Shown one piece after another: positions 27,041 through 35,419 of a stretch of 64,000 nucleotides of DNA. Made by a program: the position numbers and the translations under genes. The stretch is from Flavobacterium soyangense (GTDB lineage Bacteria > Bacteroidota > Bacteroidia > Flavobacteriales > Flavobacteriaceae): positions 1 through 64,000 of the forward strand of contig NZ_JADHEC010000017.1 of NCBI RefSeq assembly GCF_015277675.1, given 5' to 3'. The notes below the pieces were generated by a model. The model was not told the DNA's origin. It saw only the letters and a list, made by a program, of their open reading frames with translations, and ran no database searches. Every line of letters starts with the position of its first letter. Position 1 is the stretch's first letter.

Positions 27041-28945
27041 ATGGAAGAAAAAAAATTAGACCTCAATTCGATTATTGGATTCGTATTGATTTTTGGAATC
27101 TTGATTTGGATAATGTACCAAAACAAGCCTTCTGATGCAACTATTGCAGCTGAAAAGGCCAAAAAAGAATTAGTAGCTAAAGAAAATGCAAATAAATCAG
27201 TTGCTACTCAAGTAGCAGCAACTCCTGCAGTTGTTGTGGCTGGTGATTCAACACAATTGGCTCAAGCTCAAAAAACGCTTGGTAGTTTTGCGTATTCTGC
27301 AACTCTTCCATCTGCAAAAAATGATTTTACCACTATCGAAAATGAATTGGTAAAACTAAAAATCGCCAATAAAGGTGGTTATATTGTAGAAGCCACTTTA
27401 AAAAGTTTTGAGAAATTCAAGAAAGGTTCAGGACAATTGGTTGAATTGATAAAAGACAATAATGCCAATTTGAATATTCAATTGCAAACTATCGATAATC
27501 GTACTTTAAATACAAAAGACCTTTATTTCGAACCTACTTTGATGAAAGTTGGAGCAGACCAAATCCTTTCAATGAAATTGAAGGCTGGAGCCAATGAATA
27601 TTTGGAATACAAATATATTTTGAAACCAAATGATTATATGGTTGGTTTTGACCTTCATTCTCAAGGCTTGAACAAAGTTCTAAATACTGCCAAACCATTG
27701 GATTTTGAGTGGAGTTTAAAAACGTACAGAAACGAGAAAAGTATCACTTATGAAGATCGATATACTGATATTCGTTATGAATATGAAGAGGGTAAAGTTA
27801 ACAGTACAGGACTGGGAAAAGATACAGAAGATACACCTGTAAAAGTAAGTTATATTGCCTTTAAACAGCATTTTTTCTCTACAATATTATTGACTGACAA
27901 ACCTTTTTTGACATCAAAACTACATTCTACCAAGTTAGTTGCTGATGAAACAATTGATACCGTTTTTACCAAACAATTGAGAGCTAATGTTCCTTTGGCT
28001 TTTAGTAATGGGGAAATAGATTATAAAATGAATTGGTATTTTGGGCCATCAGATTATAAAACATTAAAACAATTTGATAAAAATCTGGAAAAAATTATTC
28101 CATTAGGTTGGGGGATTTTCGGATGGATCAATAAATTTATTTTTATTCCATTATTTGGATTTTTAAGTAACACTATAGGTCTTTCATTGGGAATTGCAAT
28201 CATTATTTTTACAATATTGATTAAAATTGCGATGTCACCTATTACGTTTAAATCGTTCTTGTCTCAGGCAAAAATGAAAGTATTGCGTCCAGAAATCACA
28301 GAATTGGGCGAAAAATACAAAAAGGATGCAATGAAAAAACAACAAGAAACAATGAAATTGTACAACAAAGCAGGAGTAAATCCTATGGCAGGTTGTATTC
28401 CGGCATTGATTCAAATTCCGTTTATGTATGCTTCGTTTCAATTTTTTCCATCAGCTTTTGAGTTGAGACAAAAAAGTTTTCTTTGGGCAGACGATTTATC
28501 ATCATTTGATGCTGTTGTTAAACTTCCATTTCATATTCCATTATACGGAGATCATATAAGTTTGTTTCCAATAATGGCAGCAATTGCAATTTTCTTTTAT
28601 ATGAAAATGACTTCAGGCGACCAGCAAATGGCTGCTCCACAGCAAGAAGGCATGCCAGATATGGCTAAGATGATGAAATATATGATTTATATTTCGCCTG
28701 TAATGATGTTGATCTTCTTCAATAGTTATGGCGCTGGATTGAGTTTGTATAACTTTATTTCGAATTTGATTACTATTGGAATTATGTTTGTAATCAAACG
28801 ATATTTTATTGACAGCGACAAAATTCACGCCCAAATTCAGGAGAATAAATTAAAAGAGCCAAAAAAGCAAGGTAAATTCCAACAGAAACTTCAAGAAGTG
28901 ATGGAACAGGCCGAAGCTCAAAAGGCAAAAGATAAAAAGAAATAA
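27041..28945 (+). CDS. yidC: Membrane protein insertase YidC
   Basis: This 634-residue inner-membrane protein inserts and folds membrane proteins with or without SecYEG. It has an N-terminal anchor helix (about residues 9-25), an Ala-rich linker, a large periplasmic beta domain (about 90-350) and a C-terminal core of five helices starting near 365. The core holds ITFKSFLSQAKMKVLRPEI, where the coiled cytosolic hairpin begins, and GCIPALIQIPFMYASFQFF. The tail is Lys-rich, as expected for ribosome contact. The length and layout are those of Gram-negative YidC. A strong terminator follows. Confidence 0.96.
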   Translation: MEEKKLDLNSIIGFVLIFGILIWIMYQNKPSDATIAAEKAKKELVAKENANKSVATQVAATPAVVVAGDSTQLAQAQKTLGSFAYSATLPSAKNDFTTIENELVKLKIANKGGYIVEATLKSFEKFKKGSGQLVELIKDNNANLNIQLQTIDNRTLNTKDLYFEPTLMKVGADQILSMKLKAGANEYLEYKYILKPNDYMVGFDLHSQGLNKVLNTAKPLDFEWSLKTYRNEKSITYEDRYTDIRYEYEEGKVNSTGLGKDTEDTPVKVSYIAFKQHFFSTILLTDKPFLTSKLHSTKLVADETIDTVFTKQLRANVPLAFSNGEIDYKMNWYFGPSDYKTLKQFDKNLEKIIPLGWGIFGWINKFIFIPLFGFLSNTIGLSLGIAIIIFTILIKIAMSPITFKSFLSQAKMKVLRPEITELGEKYKKDAMKKQQETMKLYNKAGVNPMAGCIPALIQIPFMYASFQFFPSAFELRQKSFLWADDLSSFDAVVKLPFHIPLYGDHISLFPIMAAIAIFFYMKMTSGDQQMAAPQQEGMPDMAKMMKYMIYISPVMMLIFFNSYGAGLSLYNFISNLITIGIMFVIKRYFIDSDKIHAQIQENKLKEPKKQGKFQQKLQEVMEQAEAQKAKDKKK

Positions 28946-28967
28946 AAGTTTTATTTATATGCAGAAT

Positions 28968-29000
28968 ACTCAAAAGTCCCGCAATTTGCGGGACTTTTGA
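28968..29000. terminator. Bidirectional terminator between yidC and the fasciclin gene
   Basis: A 16-base inverted repeat (28968-28983 with 28985-29000, CTCAAAAGTCCCGCAA and its complement) lies between two convergent genes. AAAA and TTTT in the arms give U tracts in both directions. Confidence 0.75.
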
Positions 29001-29018
29001 GTTAAAGCAATTTTTTAA

Positions 29019-29972
29019 TTATAATGTTGGTAGCAAAACTTTGTTAAGAACGTGGATAACTCCATTGGAACATTGTACATCAGTGGCGACAATTGTTGAA
29101 ATTCGATTGTTGGCATCCTTTATTTTTGCTCCACCAGCAAGTTGTACCGTGAAAGTTTGAGGGGTTTGTAAAGTACTTACAACTTGGCCTTCAGTCAAAC
29201 TAGCTGCCAAAATATTTCCGTTTACTACATGGTATTGTAAAACTTTAGTCAAGTTGGCACTTGAAACTCCAGCGATTCCTCCAGGAGCCAATTCAGTGTT
29301 TAATGCAGTAAAAGCATCATTGGTTGGTGCAAAAACGGTAAATGGTCCAGTTCCAGAAAGAATACCCACAAAGTTTGGTTGACCTGCTTTTGTCAAAGCA
29401 CCAACTAAAGATGTAAAGTTTGCATTTGCTGTAGCATGAGTTACAATAGTTGGTAAATTGATTACGGCATCAACAATGTGGATGACACCATTGGATGCCA
29501 TTACATCTGCAGTAGTAACTTTAGCAACTCCATTCAATTTTACCCCAGCAGTAAGATCCACGTACATACTCATCGTGTTCGTTCCTGAAGTGGCGCTTTT
29601 AGCTAAGGTTTTAACATAGCCAGTAGTTAAATCTGTAGATTTAACTTTTCCACTCACGACATGATTTAGTAAAATTTGTGTCAATACATCCTTGGGAACA
29701 TCGTTTAATGTGGCATAAGGGGTAGTTTTTAAAAATGCCGTGAAGGCTGCGTCAGTTGGAGCAAATACTGTAAATGGTCCTGTTCCTTGGAGAGTTCCTG
29801 CTAAATCTGTTTTTACTAATGCTTGAACAAGAATTGTTAGGTTTGAATTTGTTTTAGCAATCCCAGTAATGGTATTGTCATCCGGCATATCATCATTATT
29901 ATCACAAGAAATAGTGAAAGATGTTAAGGCAATTATTGCAAACGCAATCTTCAATTTAGATAAAATTTTCAT
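29019..29972 (-). CDS. Fasciclin-domain lipoprotein (two FAS1 domains)
   Basis: This 317-residue protein has a lipoprotein signal (LTSFTISCDNNDD, with the lipobox Cys near residue 23). It carries two FAS1 domains of about 130 residues each, with the repeated family motifs GPFTVFAPTDAAFTAFL and GPFTVFAPTNDAFTALN (H1) and then NGVIHIVDAVINLP and NGVIHVLNKVLLPTL (H2). FAS1 proteins mediate surface adhesion. In Flavobacteria they often accompany light- or oxygen-stress regulons, but nothing here proves that. The start at 29972 gives a proper signal peptide. A possible -7 (minus strand TAATTTTG, 30016-30023) lies 44 bases upstream. Confidence 0.93.
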   Translation of the reverse strand: MKILSKLKIAFAIIALTSFTISCDNNDDMPDDNTITGIAKTNSNLTILVQALVKTDLAGTLQGTGPFTVFAPTDAAFTAFLKTTPYATLNDVPKDVLTQILLNHVVSGKVKSTDLTTGYVKTLAKSATSGTNTMSMYVDLTAGVKLNGVAKVTTADVMASNGVIHIVDAVINLPTIVTHATANANFTSLVGALTKAGQPNFVGILSGTGPFTVFAPTNDAFTALNTELAPGGIAGVSSANLTKVLQYHVVNGNILAASLTEGQVVSTLQTPQTFTVQLAGGAKIKDANNRISTIVATDVQCSNGVIHVLNKVLLPTL

Positions 29973-30282
29973 GATTTTTTCGTTTATTTATTAATATTTG
30001 TTTTTAATTTATGTTCAAAATTATTTAAAAAAAATTAAACAAAATCTATTTTTATGAAAAAATTAACTATCGTTTAGTTTATTTCGCATAGAGTTAAAGT
30101 GCTGTTTGTTAGTTTATTACCGTTTGTTGTTTAATTTAATTATAAAAAAGTTAAACAGTTTTTGTTTTCATAAGTTAAGTGTTATTTTCGTATGTTTGTA
30201 TTTATTGCATTTTCAACATCGGAACAATTTTTTTAGTAAAAAATTGTTTTAGAATTCAATCAATTATTTTTATTAAAACGTT
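29973..30282. other. 310-base divergent intergenic region with repeated GTTTA-type motifs
   Basis: No gene is seen. The stretch 30031-30180 holds several copies of a short GTTTA/TAAAC theme in both orientations: TTAAAC at 30035, CGTTTAGTTTA at 30071, GTTTGTTAGTTTA at 30104, GTTTGTTGTTTAA at 30122 and GTTAAACAG at 30150. It serves as promoter region for the fasciclin gene (minus) and the MORN-like gene (plus). A MerR-type operator cluster is one possibility. Confidence 0.4.
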
Positions 30283-30990
30283 ATGGGTATTAAACAATTT
30301 TTTGGATTTTTATTATTGTCAAGCATCTCAATGTTTGCTCAAGCAGATTACAATAAATTAGACGAAAAAGGCAACAAAAATGGACTTTGGAAAGGGTTTT
30401 ATGAAGACACTAAAAACCCAAAATACGAAGGGACTTTTAACCACGGAAAAGAAGTTGGAACTTTTACTTTCTTCGATAATACCAAAACAAAAAGGGTTAT
30501 CGCTACCAGAGAATTTAATACCAACGACAATTCTGCCTACACGATTTTTTATGACCAACTCAAGAATATAGTTAGCGAAGGCAAAGTCGTCAATAAATTG
30601 TATGAAGGCCAATGGAAATACTACCATAAAGCTTCAAAAGTTGTTATGACTATCGAGAATTATAATAAAGGAAATTTAGAAGGCCTGCGTTCTGTTTTTT
30701 ATCCAAATGGTAAAATTGCCGAAGAAATAAACTATAAAAACAACCTGAAAAACGATTCTTATAAGAGATATACTGAATCAGGAATCATAATCGAAGAATC
30801 GAATTACAAGAACGATCAGTTTGATGGATTTGCAACTTTCAGGGATCCAGATGACGGAAATATTGTCTCAAAAGGAAAGTTTGCCAATGGGAAAAAAACT
30901 GGAATTTGGCAGTTTTTTAATAATGGAAAATTAGTAAAAGAAATGAATATGAGTTTTCCGCAAAGCAAGTTAAAAACAAAAAGCAATTAA
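30283..30990 (+). CDS. Secreted MORN-variant repeat protein
   Basis: This 235-residue protein has a signal peptide (MGIKQFFGFLLLSSISMFAQ). It then has repeated units of the MORN-like type seen in YwqK-family proteins: NGLWKGFYEDTKNPKYEGTF, then LYEGQWKYYHKA, LEGLRSVFYPNGKIAEEINY, FDGFATFRDPDDG and KTGIWQFFNNGKLVKEMN. Such repeats form extended beta sheets and are abundant in Bacteroidota cell-envelope proteins. The annotation 'antitoxin' sometimes attached to YwqK relatives is not supported here, as there is no toxin partner. The specific function is unknown. mnmA follows after 72 bases with its own promoter element. Confidence 0.82.
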   Translation: MGIKQFFGFLLLSSISMFAQADYNKLDEKGNKNGLWKGFYEDTKNPKYEGTFNHGKEVGTFTFFDNTKTKRVIATREFNTNDNSAYTIFYDQLKNIVSEGKVVNKLYEGQWKYYHKASKVVMTIENYNKGNLEGLRSVFYPNGKIAEEINYKNNLKNDSYKRYTESGIIIEESNYKNDQFDGFATFRDPDDGNIVSKGKFANGKKTGIWQFFNNGKLVKEMNMSFPQSKLKTKSN

Positions 30991-31025
30991 CTTTTTGGGT
31001 ACACAAATCCTATCGTAAATCTTTG

Positions 31026-31033
31026 TAACTTTG
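31026..31033 (+). promoter_or_regulatory. Putative -7 element of mnmA
   Basis: TAACTTTG matches TAnnTTTG and lies 30 bases before the mnmA ATG. No good -33 was found at the right distance. Confidence 0.5.
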
Positions 31034-31062
31034 CCACCTTGTAAAATTATAATTATTTCAAA

Positions 31063-32250
31063 ATGAAACGTGTAGTTGTTGGGCTTTCAGGTGGTGTAGA
31101 TTCGAGTGTTGCTGCATATTTATTGCAACAGCAAGGTTATGAAGTCATCGGTCTTTTTATGAAAAATTGGCACGATGATTCCGTTACTATTTCTAATGAT
31201 TGTCCTTGGCTCGAAGACAGTAATGATGCTTTATTAGTTGCCGAAAAATTAGGAATTCCTTTCCAAACAGTTGATTTAAGCGAAGAATACAAAGAAAAAA
31301 TCGTTGATTATATGTTCAACGAATATGAAAAAGGGAGAACTCCAAATCCTGACGTGCTTTGTAACCGCGAAATAAAATTCGATGTTTTTATGAAAATCGC
31401 TTTGAGTCTTGGTGCTGATTTTGTGGCAACAGGACATTATTGTCGAAAAGGAGAAATTGAAGTTAACGGAGAAAAAGTATTCCAACTTTTAGCTGGTGCC
31501 GACAATAATAAAGACCAATCCTATTTTCTTTGCCAATTATCACAAGAACAATTAGCTAAATCCTTGTTTCCAATAGGTGAATTAACAAAACCAGAAGTTC
31601 GCAAAATTGCTGCCGAAATGGAATTGGTTACCGCCGATAAGAAAGATTCACAAGGTTTGTGTTTCATTGGAAAAGTGCGATTACCAGAATTCTTGCAACA
31701 AAAATTACAAACCAAAGACGGATTAATTTTCCAAATCGATAAAAATAATCCCGTTTATACTTTAGAAAAAGAAGTAAGTCTTTCTGTTGAAGAAGAACTC
31801 GCTTTTGAATCAAATAAAATTGACTATACCCCAGAAATGGGAAAAGTTGTTGGTAAACATCAAGGGGCACATTATTTCACTATAGGACAACGAAAAGGAC
31901 TTAATGTGGGCGGAACAACTGATCCATTATTTATCATCTCCACCAATGTTGTGACCAATACTATTTATACCGGTTTAGGCAGTCAACATCCGGGATTGTT
32001 CAAAAAAGCTTTGTTTATAGAAAAATCCGAAACACATTGGATTCGTACTGATTTGGCTTTAGCCAATGGTGATACAATGGAAGTTATGGCGCGAATTCGT
32101 TACCGTCAGCCATTACAAAAAGCGACTTTACATCAATTTGAAAACGGAATATATGTTGCTTTCGAAGAACCACAATCGGCAATTACCGAAGGACAATTCG
32201 TAGCTTGGTATCTAGAGGATGAATTAGTTGGTTCGGGAGTTATTTCTTAG
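31063..32250 (+). CDS. mnmA: tRNA-specific 2-thiouridylase
   Basis: This 395-residue enzyme puts sulfur on U34 of tRNA-Lys, -Glu and -Gln. The PP-loop ATP motif [17 protein letters not shown] is at the N-terminus. The catalytic Cys pair is visible in [12 protein letters not shown] and [11 protein letters not shown]. The central segment [10 protein letters not shown] and [12 protein letters not shown] bind tRNA. The C-terminal beta-barrel domain ([27 protein letters not shown]) is complete. The subtilase follows after 24 bases and the FMN enzyme after another 15, suggesting one transcript. Confidence 0.96.
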   Translation: MKRVVVGLSGGVDSSVAAYLLQQQGYEVIGLFMKNWHDDSVTISNDCPWLEDSNDALLVAEKLGIPFQTVDLSEEYKEKIVDYMFNEYEKGRTPNPDVLCNREIKFDVFMKIALSLGADFVATGHYCRKGEIEVNGEKVFQLLAGADNNKDQSYFLCQLSQEQLAKSLFPIGELTKPEVRKIAAEMELVTADKKDSQGLCFIGKVRLPEFLQQKLQTKDGLIFQIDKNNPVYTLEKEVSLSVEEELAFESNKIDYTPEMGKVVGKHQGAHYFTIGQRKGLNVGGTTDPLFIISTNVVTNTIYTGLGSQHPGLFKKALFIEKSETHWIRTDLALANGDTMEVMARIRYRQPLQKATLHQFENGIYVAFEEPQSAITEGQFVAWYLEDELVGSGVIS

Positions 32251-32274
32251 ATTCGTATTTTATTTCCAAAAAGT

Positions 32275-33900
32275 ATGAAAAAAATATTCATTTTTCTGTT
32301 TTTAGTTCCAAGTTTTGTTTGCTTTTCCCAAGAAGATGCTTGGGTTTATTTCAAGGATAAACCAGATTCGGCTGCATATTTAAGCAATCCTTTGACGATG
32401 CTCACACAAAGAGCTTTAGACAGGAGAACTGCTCAAAATATCCCTTTAGATTTATTAGATGTTCCAATTTACCTTCCTTATTACAACCAAATATTATCAG
32501 CCTCAGGAATAGCATTGTTGGCGAAATCAAAATGGTTGAATTGCGTTTATGTTCGAGGTTCGCAAACGGATATTAATGCCTTAAGATTATTGTCTTCAGT
32601 TCTTCGTGTTGATTATGCTGATAAGTCTTTGAATGTTTCAGGCAAAAAAACAACCGCAAAAATTAAATTTAAGCCCGTAAACAAAACGTTACAAACTCTG
32701 ACCTCGTTTAATTATGGTAATTCTGCCAATCAAATTCAAATGCTCAACGGGCATTTATTGCATCAGTTAAATTATACGGGTACAGGAAAAATAATAGCTG
32801 TGTTAGATGCCGGTTTTCCTGGAGTAAATACTGCACAACCTTTTCAAAGATTGATTACCGGTGGTTCGATTCTTGGTGGATATGATTATGTAAATAAAAG
32901 CACCAATTTTTATACTGGAAATTCACACGGAACGCTCGTGCTTTCTACTATGGGAGGTTTTACAGATGGACAATTAGTAGGAACAGCACCTGACGCAAAG
33001 TATTATTTATTCATTACCGAAGATACGGCCTCAGAAAACCCGGTTGAAGAATCGAATTGGGTTGAAGCTGCCGAGGAAGCCGATAGGTTAGGGGTTGATA
33101 TTATCACATCTTCTTTGGGGTATTTTGCTTTTGACAATCCTGCTTATGGTCACACTTATGCTGATATGACAGGAAATTCTGCCTTTGCTTCACTAGGTGC
33201 GAATATTGCTTTTAACAAAGGGATTTTTGTTGTTGCAAGTGCTGGAAATGAAGGCACAACTGTAGAACCACACGTTGGAGTTCCAGCAGAAGCCTTAAAT
33301 GTTTTAGGAATTGGAGCTGTAAAAGCAGATAGAACTTATGCCGCATTTAGTTCTATTGGACCAAGTTTTGACGGTCGTGTAAAACCGGATGTTATGGCTC
33401 AAGGAAATCCATCAGTATTGTCAGATCCAGCCGGGAATATTGACACAGCAAGCGGAACTTCTTTTTCGGGGCCAATAATGGCAGGGATGGTAGCTTGCTT
33501 ATGGCAAGCATTACCCGGAAAAACGAATGCTCAAATCAAACAATTAATTACACAATCAGCTGATAATTTTAATCAAATAGTGAAATCACGTACTCAATAT
33601 GGTTATGGAATTCCTGATTTTAATTTGGCTTTATCCAATGGATTATCGGTTAGTGTGTTTTCCAAAAATGATTTTATAGTTTATCCAAATCCAACGAGTG
33701 ATTCTATTTCTATAACTTTGCCAGAAGGATTCAATTCTGAAATGCTTGTTATTTATACCATTTTGGGACAAAAAGTTTTAGAGAAAAACATATCAATTCA
33801 ATCACCAACTATCTCGTTAAAAACGTTGACTACTGGAATGTATTTTTATAAAATAGAATCGAATGGTTTTTTCAAAAGCGGAAAGATAATAAAACAGTAA
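32275..33900 (+). CDS. Subtilisin-like serine protease exported by T9SS
   Basis: This 541-residue protein has a signal peptide (MKKIFIFLFLVPSFVCFS, then Gln), a propeptide-like region to about residue 150, and an S8 catalytic domain. The triad is intact: Asp178 (IIAVLDAG), His218 (GNSHGTLV) and Ser396 (ASGTSFSGPIMAG). The oxyanion segment ASAGNEG is also present. The C-terminal 80 residues form a type A sorting domain (FIVYPNPTSDSISITL to GMYFYKIESNGFFKSGKIIKQ), so the enzyme should be exported and attached to the surface. It follows mnmA closely; the pairing looks positional, not functional. Confidence 0.94.
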   Translation: MKKIFIFLFLVPSFVCFSQEDAWVYFKDKPDSAAYLSNPLTMLTQRALDRRTAQNIPLDLLDVPIYLPYYNQILSASGIALLAKSKWLNCVYVRGSQTDINALRLLSSVLRVDYADKSLNVSGKKTTAKIKFKPVNKTLQTLTSFNYGNSANQIQMLNGHLLHQLNYTGTGKIIAVLDAGFPGVNTAQPFQRLITGGSILGGYDYVNKSTNFYTGNSHGTLVLSTMGGFTDGQLVGTAPDAKYYLFITEDTASENPVEESNWVEAAEEADRLGVDIITSSLGYFAFDNPAYGHTYADMTGNSAFASLGANIAFNKGIFVVASAGNEGTTVEPHVGVPAEALNVLGIGAVKADRTYAAFSSIGPSFDGRVKPDVMAQGNPSVLSDPAGNIDTASGTSFSGPIMAGMVACLWQALPGKTNAQIKQLITQSADNFNQIVKSRTQYGYGIPDFNLALSNGLSVSVFSKNDFIVYPNPTSDSISITLPEGFNSEMLVIYTILGQKVLEKNISIQSPTISLKTLTTGMYFYKIESNGFFKSGKIIKQ

Positions 33901-33915
33901 TTTTCAATTCAATAA

Positions 33916-34860
33916 ATGAATAGAATCACCCAGCTTTTTAATATAAAATACCCAATTATTCAAGGAGGAATGATTTGGAATTCCGGTTATAAATTAGCAA
34001 GTGCGGTTAGTAATTCCGGTGGTTTGGGATTAATTGGTGCAGGTTCAATGTATCCCGAAGTTTTGCGGGAACACATTCAAAAATGTAAAAAAGCCACCGA
34101 TAAACCTTTTGGTGTAAATGTTCCAATGTTGTATCCCAACATCGAAGAAATTATGAATATTATTGTCGATGAAGATGTGAAAATCGTTTTTACTTCGGCA
34201 GGAAATCCAAAAAATTGGACTTCTTTTTTGAAAGGAAAAGGGATAACGGTAGTTCACGTAGTGAGCAGTTCCGTTTTTGCGTTGAAAGCTCAGGATGCGG
34301 GAGTTGATGCCGTTGTTGCCGAAGGATTTGAAGCCGGAGGACATAACGGAAGAGAAGAAACTACCACTTTTACCTTGATTCCGATGGTGAAAGAAAAAAT
34401 ACGAATTCCGTTAATTGCTGCAGGTGGAATTGCAACTGGTAAAGGAATGCTTGCTGCAATGGTCCTTGGAGCAGATGGCGTGCAAGTTGGGAGTCGTTTT
34501 GCAGCATCTGTGGAATCTTCAGCACACGAAAATTTCAAAAACAAAATTCTTGAAACCAAAGAAGGCGAGACTCAAGTTACTTTGAAAGAGTTGGCTCCCG
34601 TTCGGTTAATCAAAAATAAATTTTATCAAGACGTTCAGGATTTGTATGCAAAATGTCCAACAAAGGAAGAATTATCTTCATTGTTAGGCAGGGCAAGAGC
34701 AAAACACGGGATGTTTGAAGGTGATTTAATTGAAGGTGAACTCGAGATTGGACAAATAGCAGGATTAATTCACTCGATTAAACCAGCTGCTGAAATTATT
34801 GCCGAAATGATTACAGACTTTGAATTAGCAAAAAATGATGTTACAAAATATAATTTCTAG
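33916..34860 (+). CDS. Nitronate monooxygenase-family FMN enzyme
   Basis: This 314-residue TIM-barrel protein belongs to the nitronate monooxygenase/FabK-like group. FMN-binding segments are IQGGMIWNSGYKLASAVSNS, with GGLGLIGAGSM after it, and PLIAAGGIATGKGMLAAMVLGADGVQVGSRF split over residues about 165-195. The putative catalytic His lies in EGFEAGGHNGREE. Known members oxidise alkyl nitronates; others act as enoyl-ACP reductases with NADH. Which applies here cannot be read from the sequence, and no fatty acid genes are nearby. The start is 15 bases after the subtilase stop codon. Confidence 0.85.
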   Translation: MNRITQLFNIKYPIIQGGMIWNSGYKLASAVSNSGGLGLIGAGSMYPEVLREHIQKCKKATDKPFGVNVPMLYPNIEEIMNIIVDEDVKIVFTSAGNPKNWTSFLKGKGITVVHVVSSSVFALKAQDAGVDAVVAEGFEAGGHNGREETTTFTLIPMVKEKIRIPLIAAGGIATGKGMLAAMVLGADGVQVGSRFAASVESSAHENFKNKILETKEGETQVTLKELAPVRLIKNKFYQDVQDLYAKCPTKEELSSLLGRARAKHGMFEGDLIEGELEIGQIAGLIHSIKPAAEIIAEMITDFELAKNDVTKYNF

Positions 34861-34873
34861 ATTCTAATTTCAT

Positions 34874-34881
34874 TACTTTTG
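34874..34881 (+). promoter_or_regulatory. Putative -7 element of the small secreted protein gene
   Basis: TACTTTTG matches TAnnTTTG and lies 20 bases before the start at 34902. It falls directly after the FMN enzyme stop codon. Confidence 0.4.
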
Positions 34882-34901
34882 GCTGCACACTAATTTTATA
34901 A

Positions 34902-35318
34902 ATGATGACAAAAATAAAAATAATTATTGTTTTGGCTTTTCTTGGTTTGGGTTTGCATCAATCTTACGGTCAAACATACAAGTTCAGTACCTCTGGTTTA
35001 AGTGTATTAGAAAAAGACCAAAGAGGGAATTGGGGGAAATGGTCTGATTTGAAATTAGTTAATATTTTAGTAAAATTGGATACAGATAAAAATCGAATTA
35101 TTGTGTATTCCGAAGCGATTCAAGTGTTTGAAATTGTGGATTATATTCCTTTAGAAGAGAGCGAAACCGATAGTGTTTACTCTTTTACCTGCAAAGACAA
35201 CAATGGTGAAGATTGCACTCTTTCTATAATTACCAGAAAAAAACAAGACAATCGCAAGCAACTTTACATCAATTATGATGACAGAATTATACTCTACAAT
35301 ATCTTCAATTACAAATAA
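34902..35318 (+). CDS. Small secreted protein of unknown function
   Basis: This 138-residue protein has a Sec signal peptide (MMTKIKIIIVLAFLGLGLHQSYG, cleaved before Gln), so the mature protein is about 115 residues and periplasmic or surface-located. The mature part looks all-beta (YKFSTSGLSVLEKD, GKWSDLKLVNILVKLDTDKN, RKQLYINYDDRIILYNIF) with a pair of Cys (SFTCKDNNGEDCTLS) that could form a disulfide. I do not recognise the family. Two ATG codons (34902 and 34905) are both usable. Relatives of this type are common as short conserved proteins in Flavobacteriaceae. Confidence 0.75.
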   Translation: MMTKIKIIIVLAFLGLGLHQSYGQTYKFSTSGLSVLEKDQRGNWGKWSDLKLVNILVKLDTDKNRIIVYSEAIQVFEIVDYIPLEESETDSVYSFTCKDNNGEDCTLSIITRKKQDNRKQLYINYDDRIILYNIFNYK

Positions 35319-35392
35319 CAGTAATAAGTTAAGATTCTATTAATTTTTCTCCAAAATCTCTTCATCATTCAAGTTTCTAAAAAGGGAATGTG

Positions 35393-35400
35393 TATTTTTG
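35393..35400 (+). promoter_or_regulatory. Putative -7 element of pafA
   Basis: TATTTTTG matches TAnnTTTG. It lies 20 bases before the ATG at 35420, which fixes the start of pafA downstream of the longer open frame beginning at 35390. Confidence 0.55.
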
Positions 35401-35419
35401 TTTCAATAAAAAATGTATT

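Noticed and set aside
30283..30990. Antitoxin role for the MORN-repeat protein
   Set aside because: The protein is secreted and no toxin-like gene is adjacent. The label comes from naming of YwqK relatives only.
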